This document shows positions 8,273 to 15,358 of a stretch of 54,405 bases of DNA, piece by piece. Position 1 is the first letter of the stretch. The number at the start of each line of letters is the position of its first letter. The position numbers and the translations under genes are program-made. Below the pieces are notes generated by a model. The model was not told the origin of the DNA. It searched no databases and was given only the letters and a program-made list of their open reading frames with translations. This DNA is from Alphaproteobacteria bacterium (lineage in GTDB: Bacteria > Pseudomonadota > Alphaproteobacteria > Bin95), in contig JAJECF010000156.1 in NCBI GenBank assembly GCA_022822125.1, positions 1 through 54,405 of the forward strand, given 5' to 3'.

Positions 8273-8892
8273 GCGCGCGCCTTGCGGCGCTGCTGGCGGA
8301 GGCGCGCGCCTGCACCCGTTGCGCCGAACACCTGCCGCTCGGCCCCCGGCCCGTGCTGCGCGCCGGGGCGGCGGCGCGGCTGATGATCGTCGGCCAGGCG
8401 CCCGGCACAAAGGTCCATGCGAGCGGCGTGCCCTGGGACGACGCCAGCGGCAAGCGGCTGCGCGCCTGGCTCGGCCTTGCGCCGGAGGACTTCTACGATG
8501 CGGACCGGGTGGCGATCCTGCCCGTCGGCTTCTGCTATCCGGGCCGGCTGCCGCGCGGCGGCGACGCGCCGCCCCGGCCGGAATGCGCGCCGCTCTGGCA
8601 CGCCCGCCTGCGCGCCGAACTGCCGGCGGTCGAACTCACCGTGCTCGCCGGCAGCTACGCCCAGGCGCTGTATCTGGGCGCGCGGCGCAAGCGCACGCTC
8701 GGCGAGACCGTGGCGGCCTGGCGGAGCTACCTGCCCGACTTCCTGCCGACCCCGCATCCGAGCTGGCGAGTCAATAACTGGCTGAAGCAGAACCCCTGGT
8801 TCGAGGCGGAGGTGGTGCCGGAATTGCAGGCGCGCGTGCGCGTCCTCACTTCGCCGTCCAGCCGCCGTCCACCAGCAGGCTCGTCCCGGTAA
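8269..8892 (+). CDS. Uracil-DNA glycosylase superfamily protein with 4Fe-4S cysteine pattern
   Basis: The protein has 207 residues. The cysteines at 15, 18, 89 and 106 follow the CxxC...C(x16)C spacing of iron-sulfur uracil-DNA glycosylases. Motif 1 is GQAPG, which differs from the GEAPG/GEGPG form of family 4 enzymes. The late motif is HPSW followed by RVNNWL, where the leucine-intercalation loop would lie. It is therefore a UDG-fold enzyme, but activity on uracil is not assured. It is coupled to thpR by a GTGA overlap. Its last 47 bp overlap the convergent SDR gene, and the final Ser/Arg/Pro-rich residues are probably a poorly conserved tail. Confidence 0.85.
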   Translation: MSARLAALLAEARACTRCAEHLPLGPRPVLRAGAAARLMIVGQAPGTKVHASGVPWDDASGKRLRAWLGLAPEDFYDADRVAILPVGFCYPGRLPRGGDAPPRPECAPLWHARLRAELPAVELTVLAGSYAQALYLGARRKRTLGETVAAWRSYLPDFLPTPHPSWRVNNWLKQNPWFEAEVVPELQARVRVLTSPSSRRPPAGSSR

Positions 8893-9604
8893 TCAGCGAG
8901 GACGCGGGCGAGGCGAGGAAGGCCACGGCCGCCGCCACCTCCGCCACTTCGCCGAGCCGCCCGAGCGGAATGCTGCCCAGCACGAATTCGCGGAACGCCT
9001 CGTTCTGCAGGAACGGCCCGGCGAGCGGCGTTTCGACGAAGGTCGGCCCGACCGTATTCACCCTTATGCGGTGGGGCGCAAGCTCGATGGCCATCGCCTT
9101 GGTCATGCCTTCGAGCGCGTGCTTGGTCGCGCAATAGACCGTGCGCTCCGGCCCGCCGACATGCCCCATCTGCGAGGACATGTTGACGATCGCGCCGCCT
9201 TCGCCCGCCGCCGCCATGCGCCGCGCCGCCGCCTGCGCCACGATGAACGCCGCCTTGACATTGAGGGCGAGCATGGCGTCGAGCACCGGCTCCTCGACGT
9301 CGAGGAAATGCTGCGGGCGGTTCCAGCCGGCATTGTTGACCAGCACGTCCACGCGCGGCAGGTCCGAGAACATCCGCCGCACCGCATCGCTGTCGGTCAC
9401 ATCCAGCATGGCGGCCTCGGCGCTGCCGCCGCCGGCCCTTATCTCCGCCGCGAGGCTCTCGATCTCGTCCGCCGAGCGCGCCGCCGCCACGACATGCGCG
9501 CCGAGTTCCGCCAGCGCCAGCGCGCAGCCCCGGCCGAGGCCGCGCCCCGCGCCGGTGACGACCGCGGTCTTGCCCTCGAGCCTGAGCGACTCCATGAAGC
9601 CCAT
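8846..9604 (-). CDS. SDR family oxidoreductase
   Basis: This is a 252-residue classical short-chain dehydrogenase. It has TGAGRGLG at 17-24, the VNNAG motif, a catalytic Ser in NMSSQMG, YCATK as the Tyr/Lys pair, and a terminal LLVDGGW. The GAHVVAAAR segment, with an Arg after the second strand, fits NADP(H). It begins one base after the stop of the cyclase-family gene, so the two form an operon and are likely sequential steps on one small-molecule acid or lactone, which is inference. The 3' end overlaps the convergent glycosylase gene by 47 bp. An alternative start is the ATG at 9595. Confidence 0.92.
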   Translation of the reverse strand: MGFMESLRLEGKTAVVTGAGRGLGRGCALALAELGAHVVAAARSADEIESLAAEIRAGGGSAEAAMLDVTDSDAVRRMFSDLPRVDVLVNNAGWNRPQHFLDVEEPVLDAMLALNVKAAFIVAQAAARRMAAAGEGGAIVNMSSQMGHVGGPERTVYCATKHALEGMTKAMAIELAPHRIRVNTVGPTFVETPLAGPFLQNEAFREFVLGSIPLGRLGEVAEVAAAVAFLASPASSLITGTSLLVDGGWTAK

Positions 9605-9605
9605 C

Positions 9606-10397
9606 TCACTCTCCGTCCAGAATGGCCACGGCCCGCGTCCAGCCGGCCGAGCCGCGATGCACCTTGACCGGGAAGCAGGCGACCTGGAAGCCGTCCGCCG
9701 GCAGGGCTTCGAGGTTGCTCAGCTTCTCCAGATGGCAATAGCCGATCTCGCGTCCGGCGCGGTGGCCTTCCCAGATCAGCCCCGCGTCGCCGGTCTCGCG
9801 CACCCGCTCCCGCGTCCATGAGAAGGGCGCATCCCAGCTCCAGCCGTCCGTGCCGGTGACGCGCACGCCGCGCTCCAGCAGCCAGAGCGTGGCGGCCTTG
9901 CCCACGCCGCAGCCGGCATGGATGAAATCCTCCTCTCCGTAGCGCGCGCCCGCGCGGGTGTTCACCAGCACGATCTCCAGCGGCCGGAGCCTGTGCCCGA
10001 TCCGGTCGAGTTCCGCCTCCACATCCTCCGGCTGCACCACATAGCCGTCCTCCAGATGGCGGAAATCCAGCTTGACGCCCGGCTGGAAGCACCATTCCAG
10101 CGGCACTTCGTCGATCCGCCAGGAGGGCTCGCCGCCCTCCTTCAGCGCGTGGTTCATGGTCGAGAAGAAATGCCAGGGGGCGTCCAGATGCGTGCCGTTA
10201 TGGGTGGAGATGCGGACATTCTCGACCGCGGCGTATTCGCCGTCCGGCAGCGCGTCCACGCCGACGCCGAAATAGTCGGCCATGGCGGGGGCGGTGTCGC
10301 GGTGGTCCAGATAGTCGATCTCCGGCAGCATATGCGGCGGGTCGCTCGCAATGCCGGCCTTCAGGGGCACGGAAATATCGATAATGCGGCGGCTCAT
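9606..10397 (-). CDS. Cyclase family / kynurenine formamidase-like metal hydrolase
   Basis: This 263-residue protein has the signature HNGTHLDAPWHF, with metal-site residues His66, His70, Asp72 and His76 of the KynB/cyclase superfamily. These enzymes hydrolyse N-formylkynurenine, isatin or related cyclic amides, but the substrate here is unknown. No kynureninase or tryptophan dioxygenase is nearby, so a kynurenine role is unsupported. The ATG at 10397 has a strong AGGAGG site; a longer frame to 10466 would run through the TGTCATG repeats and is rejected. It is the first gene of a two-gene operon with an SDR, with phased repeats 54-80 bp upstream of its start. Confidence 0.9.
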   Translation of the reverse strand: MSRRIIDISVPLKAGIASDPPHMLPEIDYLDHRDTAPAMADYFGVGVDALPDGEYAAVENVRISTHNGTHLDAPWHFFSTMNHALKEGGEPSWRIDEVPLEWCFQPGVKLDFRHLEDGYVVQPEDVEAELDRIGHRLRPLEIVLVNTRAGARYGEEDFIHAGCGVGKAATLWLLERGVRVTGTDGWSWDAPFSWTRERVRETGDAGLIWEGHRAGREIGYCHLEKLSNLEALPADGFQVACFPVKVHRGSAGWTRAVAILDGE

Positions 10398-10450
10398 GCC
10401 AGTCCTCCTCTTGCCCGGGCGCCTCCCCGCAGCCGGCGCCCCTGCGAGAG

Positions 10451-10477
10451 TGTCATGATATGTCATGCGATGTCATG
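10451..10477. promoter_or_regulatory. Three phased TGTCATG repeats upstream of the cyclase operon
   Basis: TGTCATG occurs at 10451, 10461 and 10471, each exactly 10 bp apart, 54-80 bp upstream of the cyclase gene start. On the transcribed strand the unit reads CATGACA. Helical phasing suggests cooperative binding of a regulator to one DNA face. The regulator is unknown. Confidence 0.6.
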
Positions 10478-10507
10478 TTCTGGTGTCCGCCCGGGCCGTT
10501 CGAGAAG

Positions 10508-10692
10508 CCTCCTTCGATACGCGGCTGGCGCCGCTGCTCAGGATGAGGCATTCGCCCGCCAGCGCCGCCGCCGCTTTCCTCATTCCTGAGTGATGACCCC
10601 GCCGGCAGCGCCGCCCCATCCTCATCCTGAGTAGCGGCTGCGCCAGCAGGCGCGTATCGAAGGAGCCTGCCCTGAGCTTGTCGAAGGGGGCG
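10508..10692. repeat. Dispersed palindromic repeat, two copies (CTCATCCTGAGTAGC family)
   Basis: Two oppositely oriented copies of a dispersed element are present. One runs CCTTCGATACGCGGC...GCTCAGGATGAG (10510-10547); the other is CTCATCCTGAGTAGCGGC...GTATCGAAGGAGCCTG and ends TTGTCGAAGGGG (10621-10689). Other copies in the window lie near 23.6, 35.4, 45.3 and 53.8 kb, always between genes. They resemble REP-type elements common in alphaproteobacterial genomes. Confidence 0.75.
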
Positions 10693-10713
10693 GCCGTGAG
10701 ACCCCCGCGGGAA

Positions 10714-10775
10714 TGTCAGGAAGTGTCATGTTCGCCATGCGCATGGTGCGTGTTCTATGGCCCGTAGAGGCATAA
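10714..10775. repeat. Third TGTCATG site, similar to 154-215
   Basis: TGTCAGG at 10714 and TGTCATG at 10724 are again 10 bp apart. They are followed by CATGCGCATGGTGCG and then ATGGCCCGTAGAGGCAT, resembling the segment at 171-213 near the left edge of the window. It may be a regulatory site for the RTX gene about 430 bp downstream, or a remnant of a duplicated boundary. Confidence 0.5.
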
Positions 10776-11086
10776 CGACCTCCTTTTATGATCCCATTTT
10801 GTTCTCTTTCTGCCGCCGCCAGACCGCTCCCCTACGCCCGGCGCTCCACTACAGGGAGGCCCTGGACGCGGGCTGTGTCGGGCTTGCTCCACCATCGGTT
10901 CCACTTGATGACCGCCGCCCTGCTACCTGTATTTTATCTCACTTTTCCCGGAATCAAGAAGATTTAAGAATTATTTCTCGAAAAACAAGGATATTTGCGC
11001 CGCTCCTGGGAGGTTGGGGCGGTCGCGGCACGGTGTCCTTCCTGCGTCTCATAAGAATTCGTTATCGGACCCATAAGCAAACAATT
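10776..11086. other. AT-richer intergenic stretch upstream of the RTX gene
   Basis: No gene is recognised. Base composition drops clearly from about 10925, with ATTTAAGAATTATTTC-like runs, unlike the high-G+C flanks. A long leader or foreign DNA would both fit. Confidence 0.5.
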
Positions 11087-11116
11087 TTGGACGTTATGTT
11101 CAGCCTTTTCTAATGT
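11087..11116 (+). promoter_or_regulatory. Probable sigma-70-type promoter for the RTX gene
   Basis: TTGGAC at 11087-11092 and TAATGT at 11111-11116 are separated by 18 bp in an AT-rich context. They would give a leader of about 40 nt before the ATG at 11164, which has AGGAGAGGGA at 11151-11160 as its ribosome site. Confidence 0.5.
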
Positions 11117-11163
11117 CCGCTTCGGTCTTTATGCGGCCAGCGACGCAATGAGGAGAGGGAACG

Positions 11164-12048
11164 ATGGCGAAAAAACTCGGCACCGTTGGAGACGACGCCA
11201 TAATCGGCACCGACGAGCAAGATTATATCTACGGCGATTCGGGGAATGACAGAATCGACGGCGGGGCCGGCGATGACTGGCTCGAAGGCGGGGCCGGCGC
11301 GGATGTCTTCATCTTCCAGCGCGGACATGGCGACGACCGGATCGAAGATTTCCAGCCGGGAACCGACATTATCGACCTCTCCGCTTTCAACTACAGCAGT
11401 CCCTCAACCATCGGCTGGAGCGCACTGCAGGCGAACATCACCACGGTAGGCGGCGGCGCGTTGATCGATCTGTCGGATTGGGGCGGCGGCACGATCAGCC
11501 TCTACGGTGTCACCGCCGACCAGCTCACCGAAGACATGTTCAAATTCCTGCCCGACACCGGCACTGACGGCGCTGACGAATTGCATGGCTGGACCGGCAA
11601 CGACACCATTTATGGCAGGGGCGCCAATGACACCATCTATGGCTATGACGGCCACGACGCCCTGTATGGCGGGCGCGGCCGTGACATCCTGGAAGGCGGG
11701 GACGGCCATGACAGGCTCGTTGGGGGGACGGGCAAGGACGAGCTTGATGGCGGGCTTGGCGATGACGTCCTGTATGGCGGAGCCGGCAAAGACACCCTGA
11801 CCGGCGGGGCCGGCGACGATACGTTCGTTTACAATTCCGGGGACGGCCATGACAGGATCACGGACTTCGGCGACGGCGAGGACCGGATCGACCTCATCGG
11901 TTTCTCCGGCATTACGGAATTCTCGCAGCTCTCCGCGCGCCAGGACGGCGACGATGTGGTGATCGAGTTCCCCGGCCACGGTGACGGGTCAATCACGCTG
12001 GAGGATTTCGATCTCTCCGACCTCGATGCGAACGATTTCTTCTTCTGA
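11164..12048 (+). CDS. RTX calcium-binding protein with two modules
   Basis: This 294-residue, very acidic protein is made almost wholly of RTX material. Residues 15-50 carry GGAGDDWLEGGAGAD-type nonapeptides, followed by an FIFQRGHGDDRIEDF capping segment (about 49-127). Residues 132-220 hold a longer repeat array (GGxGxDxLx, about nine units), followed by FVYNSGDGHDRITDF and an end in ANDFFF. Such repeats bind Ca2+ and fold outside the cell after type I secretion; the C-terminal hydrophobic DFFF is a plausible secretion signal. No catalytic domain and no hlyB/hlyD/tolC genes are present here. The AT-rich upstream DNA suggests acquisition. Confidence 0.9.
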   Translation: MAKKLGTVGDDAIIGTDEQDYIYGDSGNDRIDGGAGDDWLEGGAGADVFIFQRGHGDDRIEDFQPGTDIIDLSAFNYSSPSTIGWSALQANITTVGGGALIDLSDWGGGTISLYGVTADQLTEDMFKFLPDTGTDGADELHGWTGNDTIYGRGANDTIYGYDGHDALYGGRGRDILEGGDGHDRLVGGTGKDELDGGLGDDVLYGGAGKDTLTGGAGDDTFVYNSGDGHDRITDFGDGEDRIDLIGFSGITEFSQLSARQDGDDVVIEFPGHGDGSITLEDFDLSDLDANDFFF

Positions 12049-12084
12049 GAACGGGGTTCGTAACCCGCCGCCATGCCTGCGCGT

Positions 12085-12160
12085 CAAGCCTTACATCGTC
12101 GCCCCGGACTTGTTCCGGGGCTCATCTCCGGACCGTCCCGCATGCCTCAACGGCGGCGGG
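12085..12160. repeat. Second dispersed repeat family (GCCCCGGA...TCCGGGGC hairpin)
   Basis: A perfect 8-bp inverted repeat GCCCCGGA/TCCGGGGC (12101-12108, 12114-12121; 5-nt loop) sits in a segment starting GTCAAGCCTTACATC and ending near GCATGCCTCAACGGCGG. A reverse-oriented relative is at 35590-35705. It may also act as a transcription stop after the RTX gene, though it lacks a T-run. Confidence 0.65.
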
Positions 12161-12257
12161 GGGGGGCTGTGAGGTAGCTGACGACCGAGGTTTCGATATA
12201 GACAGTGGGTTTCATCCTGCCGCTACAAGCATTCGGCGCGGGTCCAGTCCGTCCGCC

Positions 12258-13151
12258 TCAAAACCGCAGCGCCGGCCCCGCTGCGCGCATCGGGACGCGG
12301 TAGAGCGAGGTGGAGGCGGTGACGAACAGGGTGCGCATGTCTTCGCCGCCGAAGCAGAAATTGGCGACGCCCTCCGGGATGCGGATGACGCCCAGCAGTT
12401 GCGCATCGCGGTCGAACACATGGATGCCGGGGCCGGGGCCGGTGCAGTAGAGCCGTTCCTCCGCGTCGATCTTCATGCCGTCCGGGGCGCCGGGGCCGTC
12501 GCCCGCGACCTCCGCCCAGACGCGGCCCCCCGAGAGCGCGCCATCCGCCTCGACATCGAAGACCCTGATATGGCCGCGCATGGTGTCGTTGATCCACAGG
12601 CGCCTTTCGTCGAGCGAGAGGCAGAGGCCGTTCGGCTGGTCGAAATCCGACGCGAGCAGTTGCGGTTCGCCGCCGCCGGCCTCCAGCCGGTAAACGCCGC
12701 GGAAATCGAGCGCGGCCTCGCGCTCGACGCCGTAATAGGCCATGCGGCCGAAGCCCGGATCGGTGAAGAGGATCGCGCCGTCCGAGGCTGCGATAATGTC
12801 GTTCGGGCTGTTCAGTTCCTTACCGTCATAGTGGCTGGCGAGCACCTCGATGCGCCCGTCATGCCCGGTGCGCGTCACCCGGCTGGTGGCGTGCTCGCAG
12901 GTGAGCAGCCGGCCCTGCGGGTCGTAGGCGTTGCCGTTCGCCATGGCGCTCGGCCGGCGGAAGGTAGCGATGCCCGCCGCCTCGCTCCAGACGCGCATGA
13001 TGTTGCCTGGCATGTCGGAGAAGACCACGGTCCGTTCGCGCGGATGCCAGACCGGTCCCTCGGTGAAATCGAAGCCGCCGCCGATCCTTTCGGGAACCGC
13101 CTCCGGGTCGATGACCTCGAGAAAACCGTCATTCCGGACATCGTGGACCAT
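12258..13151 (-). CDS. SMP-30/gluconolactonase/LRE family protein
   Basis: This 297-residue six-bladed propeller lactonase carries the expected metal-site residues: Glu31 in FTEGPVWH, Asn117 in NSPNDI, Asn174 in DQPNGL and Asp224 in GAPDGMKID. Family members hydrolyse sugar-acid lactones using a divalent cation. The start at 13151 (MVHDVRNDGF) follows GGGAGG. There is no signal peptide, so the protein is cytoplasmic. It lies 28 bp downstream of the Nudix gene in the same direction and may share its transcript, but no sugar-acid pathway gene adjoins. The substrate is unknown. Confidence 0.9.
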   Translation of the reverse strand: MVHDVRNDGFLEVIDPEAVPERIGGGFDFTEGPVWHPRERTVVFSDMPGNIMRVWSEAAGIATFRRPSAMANGNAYDPQGRLLTCEHATSRVTRTGHDGRIEVLASHYDGKELNSPNDIIAASDGAILFTDPGFGRMAYYGVEREAALDFRGVYRLEAGGGEPQLLASDFDQPNGLCLSLDERRLWINDTMRGHIRVFDVEADGALSGGRVWAEVAGDGPGAPDGMKIDAEERLYCTGPGPGIHVFDRDAQLLGVIRIPEGVANFCFGGEDMRTLFVTASTSLYRVPMRAAGPALRF

Positions 13152-13179
13152 CGGAGCCTCCCGCCTGCGTCCGATGAAC

Positions 13180-14049
13180 CTACCACATCCGCCAGGGATC
13201 GACGGGCAGGGCGGGGCGCAGGCCAGCCAGTATGGCGGCGTAATCCGGCTCCTCCGGCCCGAGGATGCCGCGGCGGATGAGGAAGTCGATAATCACGAGA
13301 TTGCAGTTGAACTTGAACCGCCTTGTGTCGCGCACCGTCTCCGCCAGCCGCGCGGCCGGCCAGAGCGCGAATTGCGCCACCTCGCCGTCCGTATTGCGGG
13401 GCCGGAAGCCGGCCGGAAGCTCAAGGTCGTACACATAGAGGATGTCGGGGCGCAGCCCCGCTTCGGTCTCCTGGCAATAGGTGACGGCGCCGGCGGACAG
13501 CGCGCGCGCCGCAAGCGCCTCCGGGATGCCGGCCTCCTCGGCGGCTTCCTTGATAACATTCTCCATGAGCGAGAGGCCGGCCGGCTGTCCGCCGGCCACC
13601 ATATTGTCCAGCATGCCGGGATAGCTGTGGCGGCCGGCCGCGCGCTCGGCGACCCAGACATGCAGCCCGTCCGGGCCCCGCACATAGCCGTTGACATGCA
13701 CACCCACCGCGCTGAAGCCGAAGGCCTGCACGGCGGAGCGGTCGATCAGGAAGGGCGGCCCGACGCCGTCGCCGACCTCCAGCAACTCGCCGCTCAGGCG
13801 TTTCAGCAGGCCGCGCCCGTGCCAATCGCGGAGGATTTCGGCCAGCGCCGCACTTCGCCGCTCCGGTTTGTCGAGGCCCGCCGCGAAGCCGACTGCTTCG
13901 GCGCCGAGGGCGAAGACCTCCGGCCGTTCCGCCAGCCGCGCCGCCAGGCTGTGGCGGACCCAGCCAATCCGCCTGTCTCCGATCTCGAAGGGCAGGAAGC
14001 CGGACAGGTCGTGCCGGTTGCACTCCGCGATGCGGTCGAGCCAGCCCAT
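13180..14049 (-). CDS. Nudix hydrolase with N-terminal DUF4743-like domain
   Basis: This is a 289-residue protein. The N-terminal part (about 1-110) matches the DUF4743/thiamine-pyrophosphokinase-associated domain layout. The C-terminal Nudix fold has its box at about 153-175 (GGQPAGLSLMENVIKEAAEEAG), where the usual REUxEE reads KEAAEE, an Arg-to-Lys change still compatible with metal binding. Eukaryotic relatives (TPK3 type) are reported to act on oxidised thiamine diphosphates; applying this here is inference. It lies 15 bp downstream of the EVE-domain gene, within a minus-strand run that starts at tsaD. Confidence 0.88.
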   Translation of the reverse strand: MGWLDRIAECNRHDLSGFLPFEIGDRRIGWVRHSLAARLAERPEVFALGAEAVGFAAGLDKPERRSAALAEILRDWHGRGLLKRLSGELLEVGDGVGPPFLIDRSAVQAFGFSAVGVHVNGYVRGPDGLHVWVAERAAGRHSYPGMLDNMVAGGQPAGLSLMENVIKEAAEEAGIPEALAARALSAGAVTYCQETEAGLRPDILYVYDLELPAGFRPRNTDGEVAQFALWPAARLAETVRDTRRFKFNCNLVIIDFLIRRGILGPEEPDYAAILAGLRPALPVDPWRMW

Positions 14050-14064
14050 GCGTGCGGGGCCGGG

Positions 14065-14478
14065 TCAGCCGGAGACGCCGGCCATGGCGCAGAGCCTGGC
14101 CCAGAGCGGGGCCGGCACGGGCGAGACGGAGAGCCGCGACTGGCGCACCAGCGGCAGGTCGGCGAAATCGGGGTCGGCCTTGATCTCCGCCAGCGTCACC
14201 GGGCGGGCCGCGCTTTCGACCGCGCGCACATCCACCATGCCGAAGCGGCCGGAAGCGTCGGTCGGGTCCGGGTAGTATTCCTTCACCACCTCGACCGTGC
14301 CGACGATCGCCCGCTCGCCGACCGAATGGTAGAAGAAGCCCCGGTCGCCGACCTTCATCGCCTTCATGTTGTTGGCGGCCTGGTAATTGCGCACGCCGTC
14401 CCATTCCGCCGTGCCGGCCTCAAGCTGGTCCTGCCACGACCAGGCGCCGGGCTCGCTCTTGAACAGCCAGTAATTCAT
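14065..14478 (-). CDS. EVE domain-containing protein
   Basis: This 137-residue single-domain protein has the EVE hallmark start MNYWLFKSEP followed by WDGVRNYQA and NNMKAMKVGD. It continues with FFYHS and VGTVEVV and ends with SVSPV near the C-terminus. EVE domains are PUA-like folds that bind modified bases in DNA or RNA; the thymocyte-nuclear-protein-1 branch is ubiquitous next to gpsA/tsaD in alphaproteobacteria. The start at 14478 is preceded by GGAAGAGG. The gene is 25 bp downstream of gpsA. The YciI-like gene often found between gpsA and EVE in related genomes is absent here. Confidence 0.93.
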   Translation of the reverse strand: MNYWLFKSEPGAWSWQDQLEAGTAEWDGVRNYQAANNMKAMKVGDRGFFYHSVGERAIVGTVEVVKEYYPDPTDASGRFGMVDVRAVESAARPVTLAEIKADPDFADLPLVRQSRLSVSPVPAPLWARLCAMAGVSG

Positions 14479-14503
14479 CGCGCGGTTTCCTCTTCCTTTC
14501 CGG

Positions 14504-15358
14504 TCATTCGCGCCCGGCGGGGCGGGCGAGCAGGCGCTGCATCGCGGCGTCGATACCGGCGCGGCCGGCGACAATATCGGCGACGGCCGCGGCGATCGGC
14601 AACTCCACGCCCGCGCGGCCGGCGCGCAGAAGCGCGGGCTCGGCCGTGGAGGCGCCCTCGGCAAGCGCGGCCGGCGGCGGCTCGCCCCTGCCGAGGGCGA
14701 CGCCATAGGCGTAGTTGCGCGAGGTGGGGCTTGTGGCGCTCAGCATCAGGTCCCCCAGCCCGGCGAGCCCGGCGACGGTCTCCGCTTCGCCGCCCTCGGC
14801 GATGACGAGGCGGCGGATTTCCGCGAGCCCGCGCGTGACCAGCGCGGCGCGGGCGTTCTCGCCGAGCCGCCGCCCCTCGGTAATGCCGGCTGCGATGGCG
14901 ATGACATTCTTGAGCGCCCCGCAAAGCTGCAGGCCGACGACATCGCGGCTCTCATAGACGCGGAAGCCGGCCGCGGCGAAGGCGGCCTGCGGCGCGCCGG
15001 CCAGCACCGCCGCCGCCGGCAGCCCGGCCGCGACCTCGGCGGCGAAATTGGGGCCGGAGAGCGCGCCGGCCGCGAAACCGGCGCCCAGCACCTCGCTCAT
15101 CAGCCGGCCGGTGCCGCGCTCCAGCCCCTTGGCGGCGATCACCGGCCTGCCGCGCAGGGTTCCGGGATCGAGGCGGGCGGCCATTTCAGACATGGCCTGG
15201 GCCGGGACCGCCAGAACCACGACCTCGGCCGCGGCGGCGGCCTCGAAGCGGCGCGCGCCGTCGGCCCGACCCCAGAGCGCGACCTCATGCCCGGCGCGCG
15301 CGGCCACCTTCGCGAGCGCCCGCCCCCAGGCGCCTGCGCCCAGCACGCCGACCTTCAC
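14504..15358 (-). CDS. gpsA: NAD(P)H-dependent glycerol-3-phosphate dehydrogenase, short form
   Basis: This enzyme reduces dihydroxyacetone phosphate to sn-glycerol-3-phosphate for phospholipid synthesis. The dinucleotide motif GAGAWG is at residues 7-12, the catalytic lysine is in [12 protein letters not shown], and SGPNFAAE and GLGDLMLS are conserved. The GTG start at 15358 overlaps the tsaD stop (GTGA). At 284 residues it is about 40-50 shorter than usual. The gap falls after [10 protein letters not shown], where the stretch between the second helix and VVVLAVPAQ is missing, so the nucleotide-binding domain is compacted. It probably remains functional given full conservation elsewhere. Confidence 0.93.
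   Translation of the reverse strand: MKVGVLGAGAWGRALAKVAARAGHEVALWGRADGARRFEAAAAAEVVVLAVPAQAMSEMAARLDPGTLRGRPVIAAKGLERGTGRLMSEVLGAGFAAGALSGPNFAAEVAAGLPAAAVLAGAPQAAFAAAGFRVYESRDVVGLQLCGALKNVIAIAAGITEGRRLGENARAALVTRGLAEIRRLVIAEGGEAETVAGLAGLGDLMLSATSPTSRNYAYGVALGRGEPPPAALAEGASTAEPALLRAGRAGVELPIAAAVADIVAGRAGIDAAMQRLLARPAGRE

Noticed and set aside
9606..10397. Kynurenine pathway assignment for the cyclase-family gene
   Set aside because: Only the metal motif supports it; no other kynurenine gene is present, so a general cyclase-family call is safer.
10757..11113. 118-residue frame upstream of the RTX gene
   Set aside because: It is mixed-composition intergenic DNA that contains the likely RTX promoter; the product has no recognisable features.
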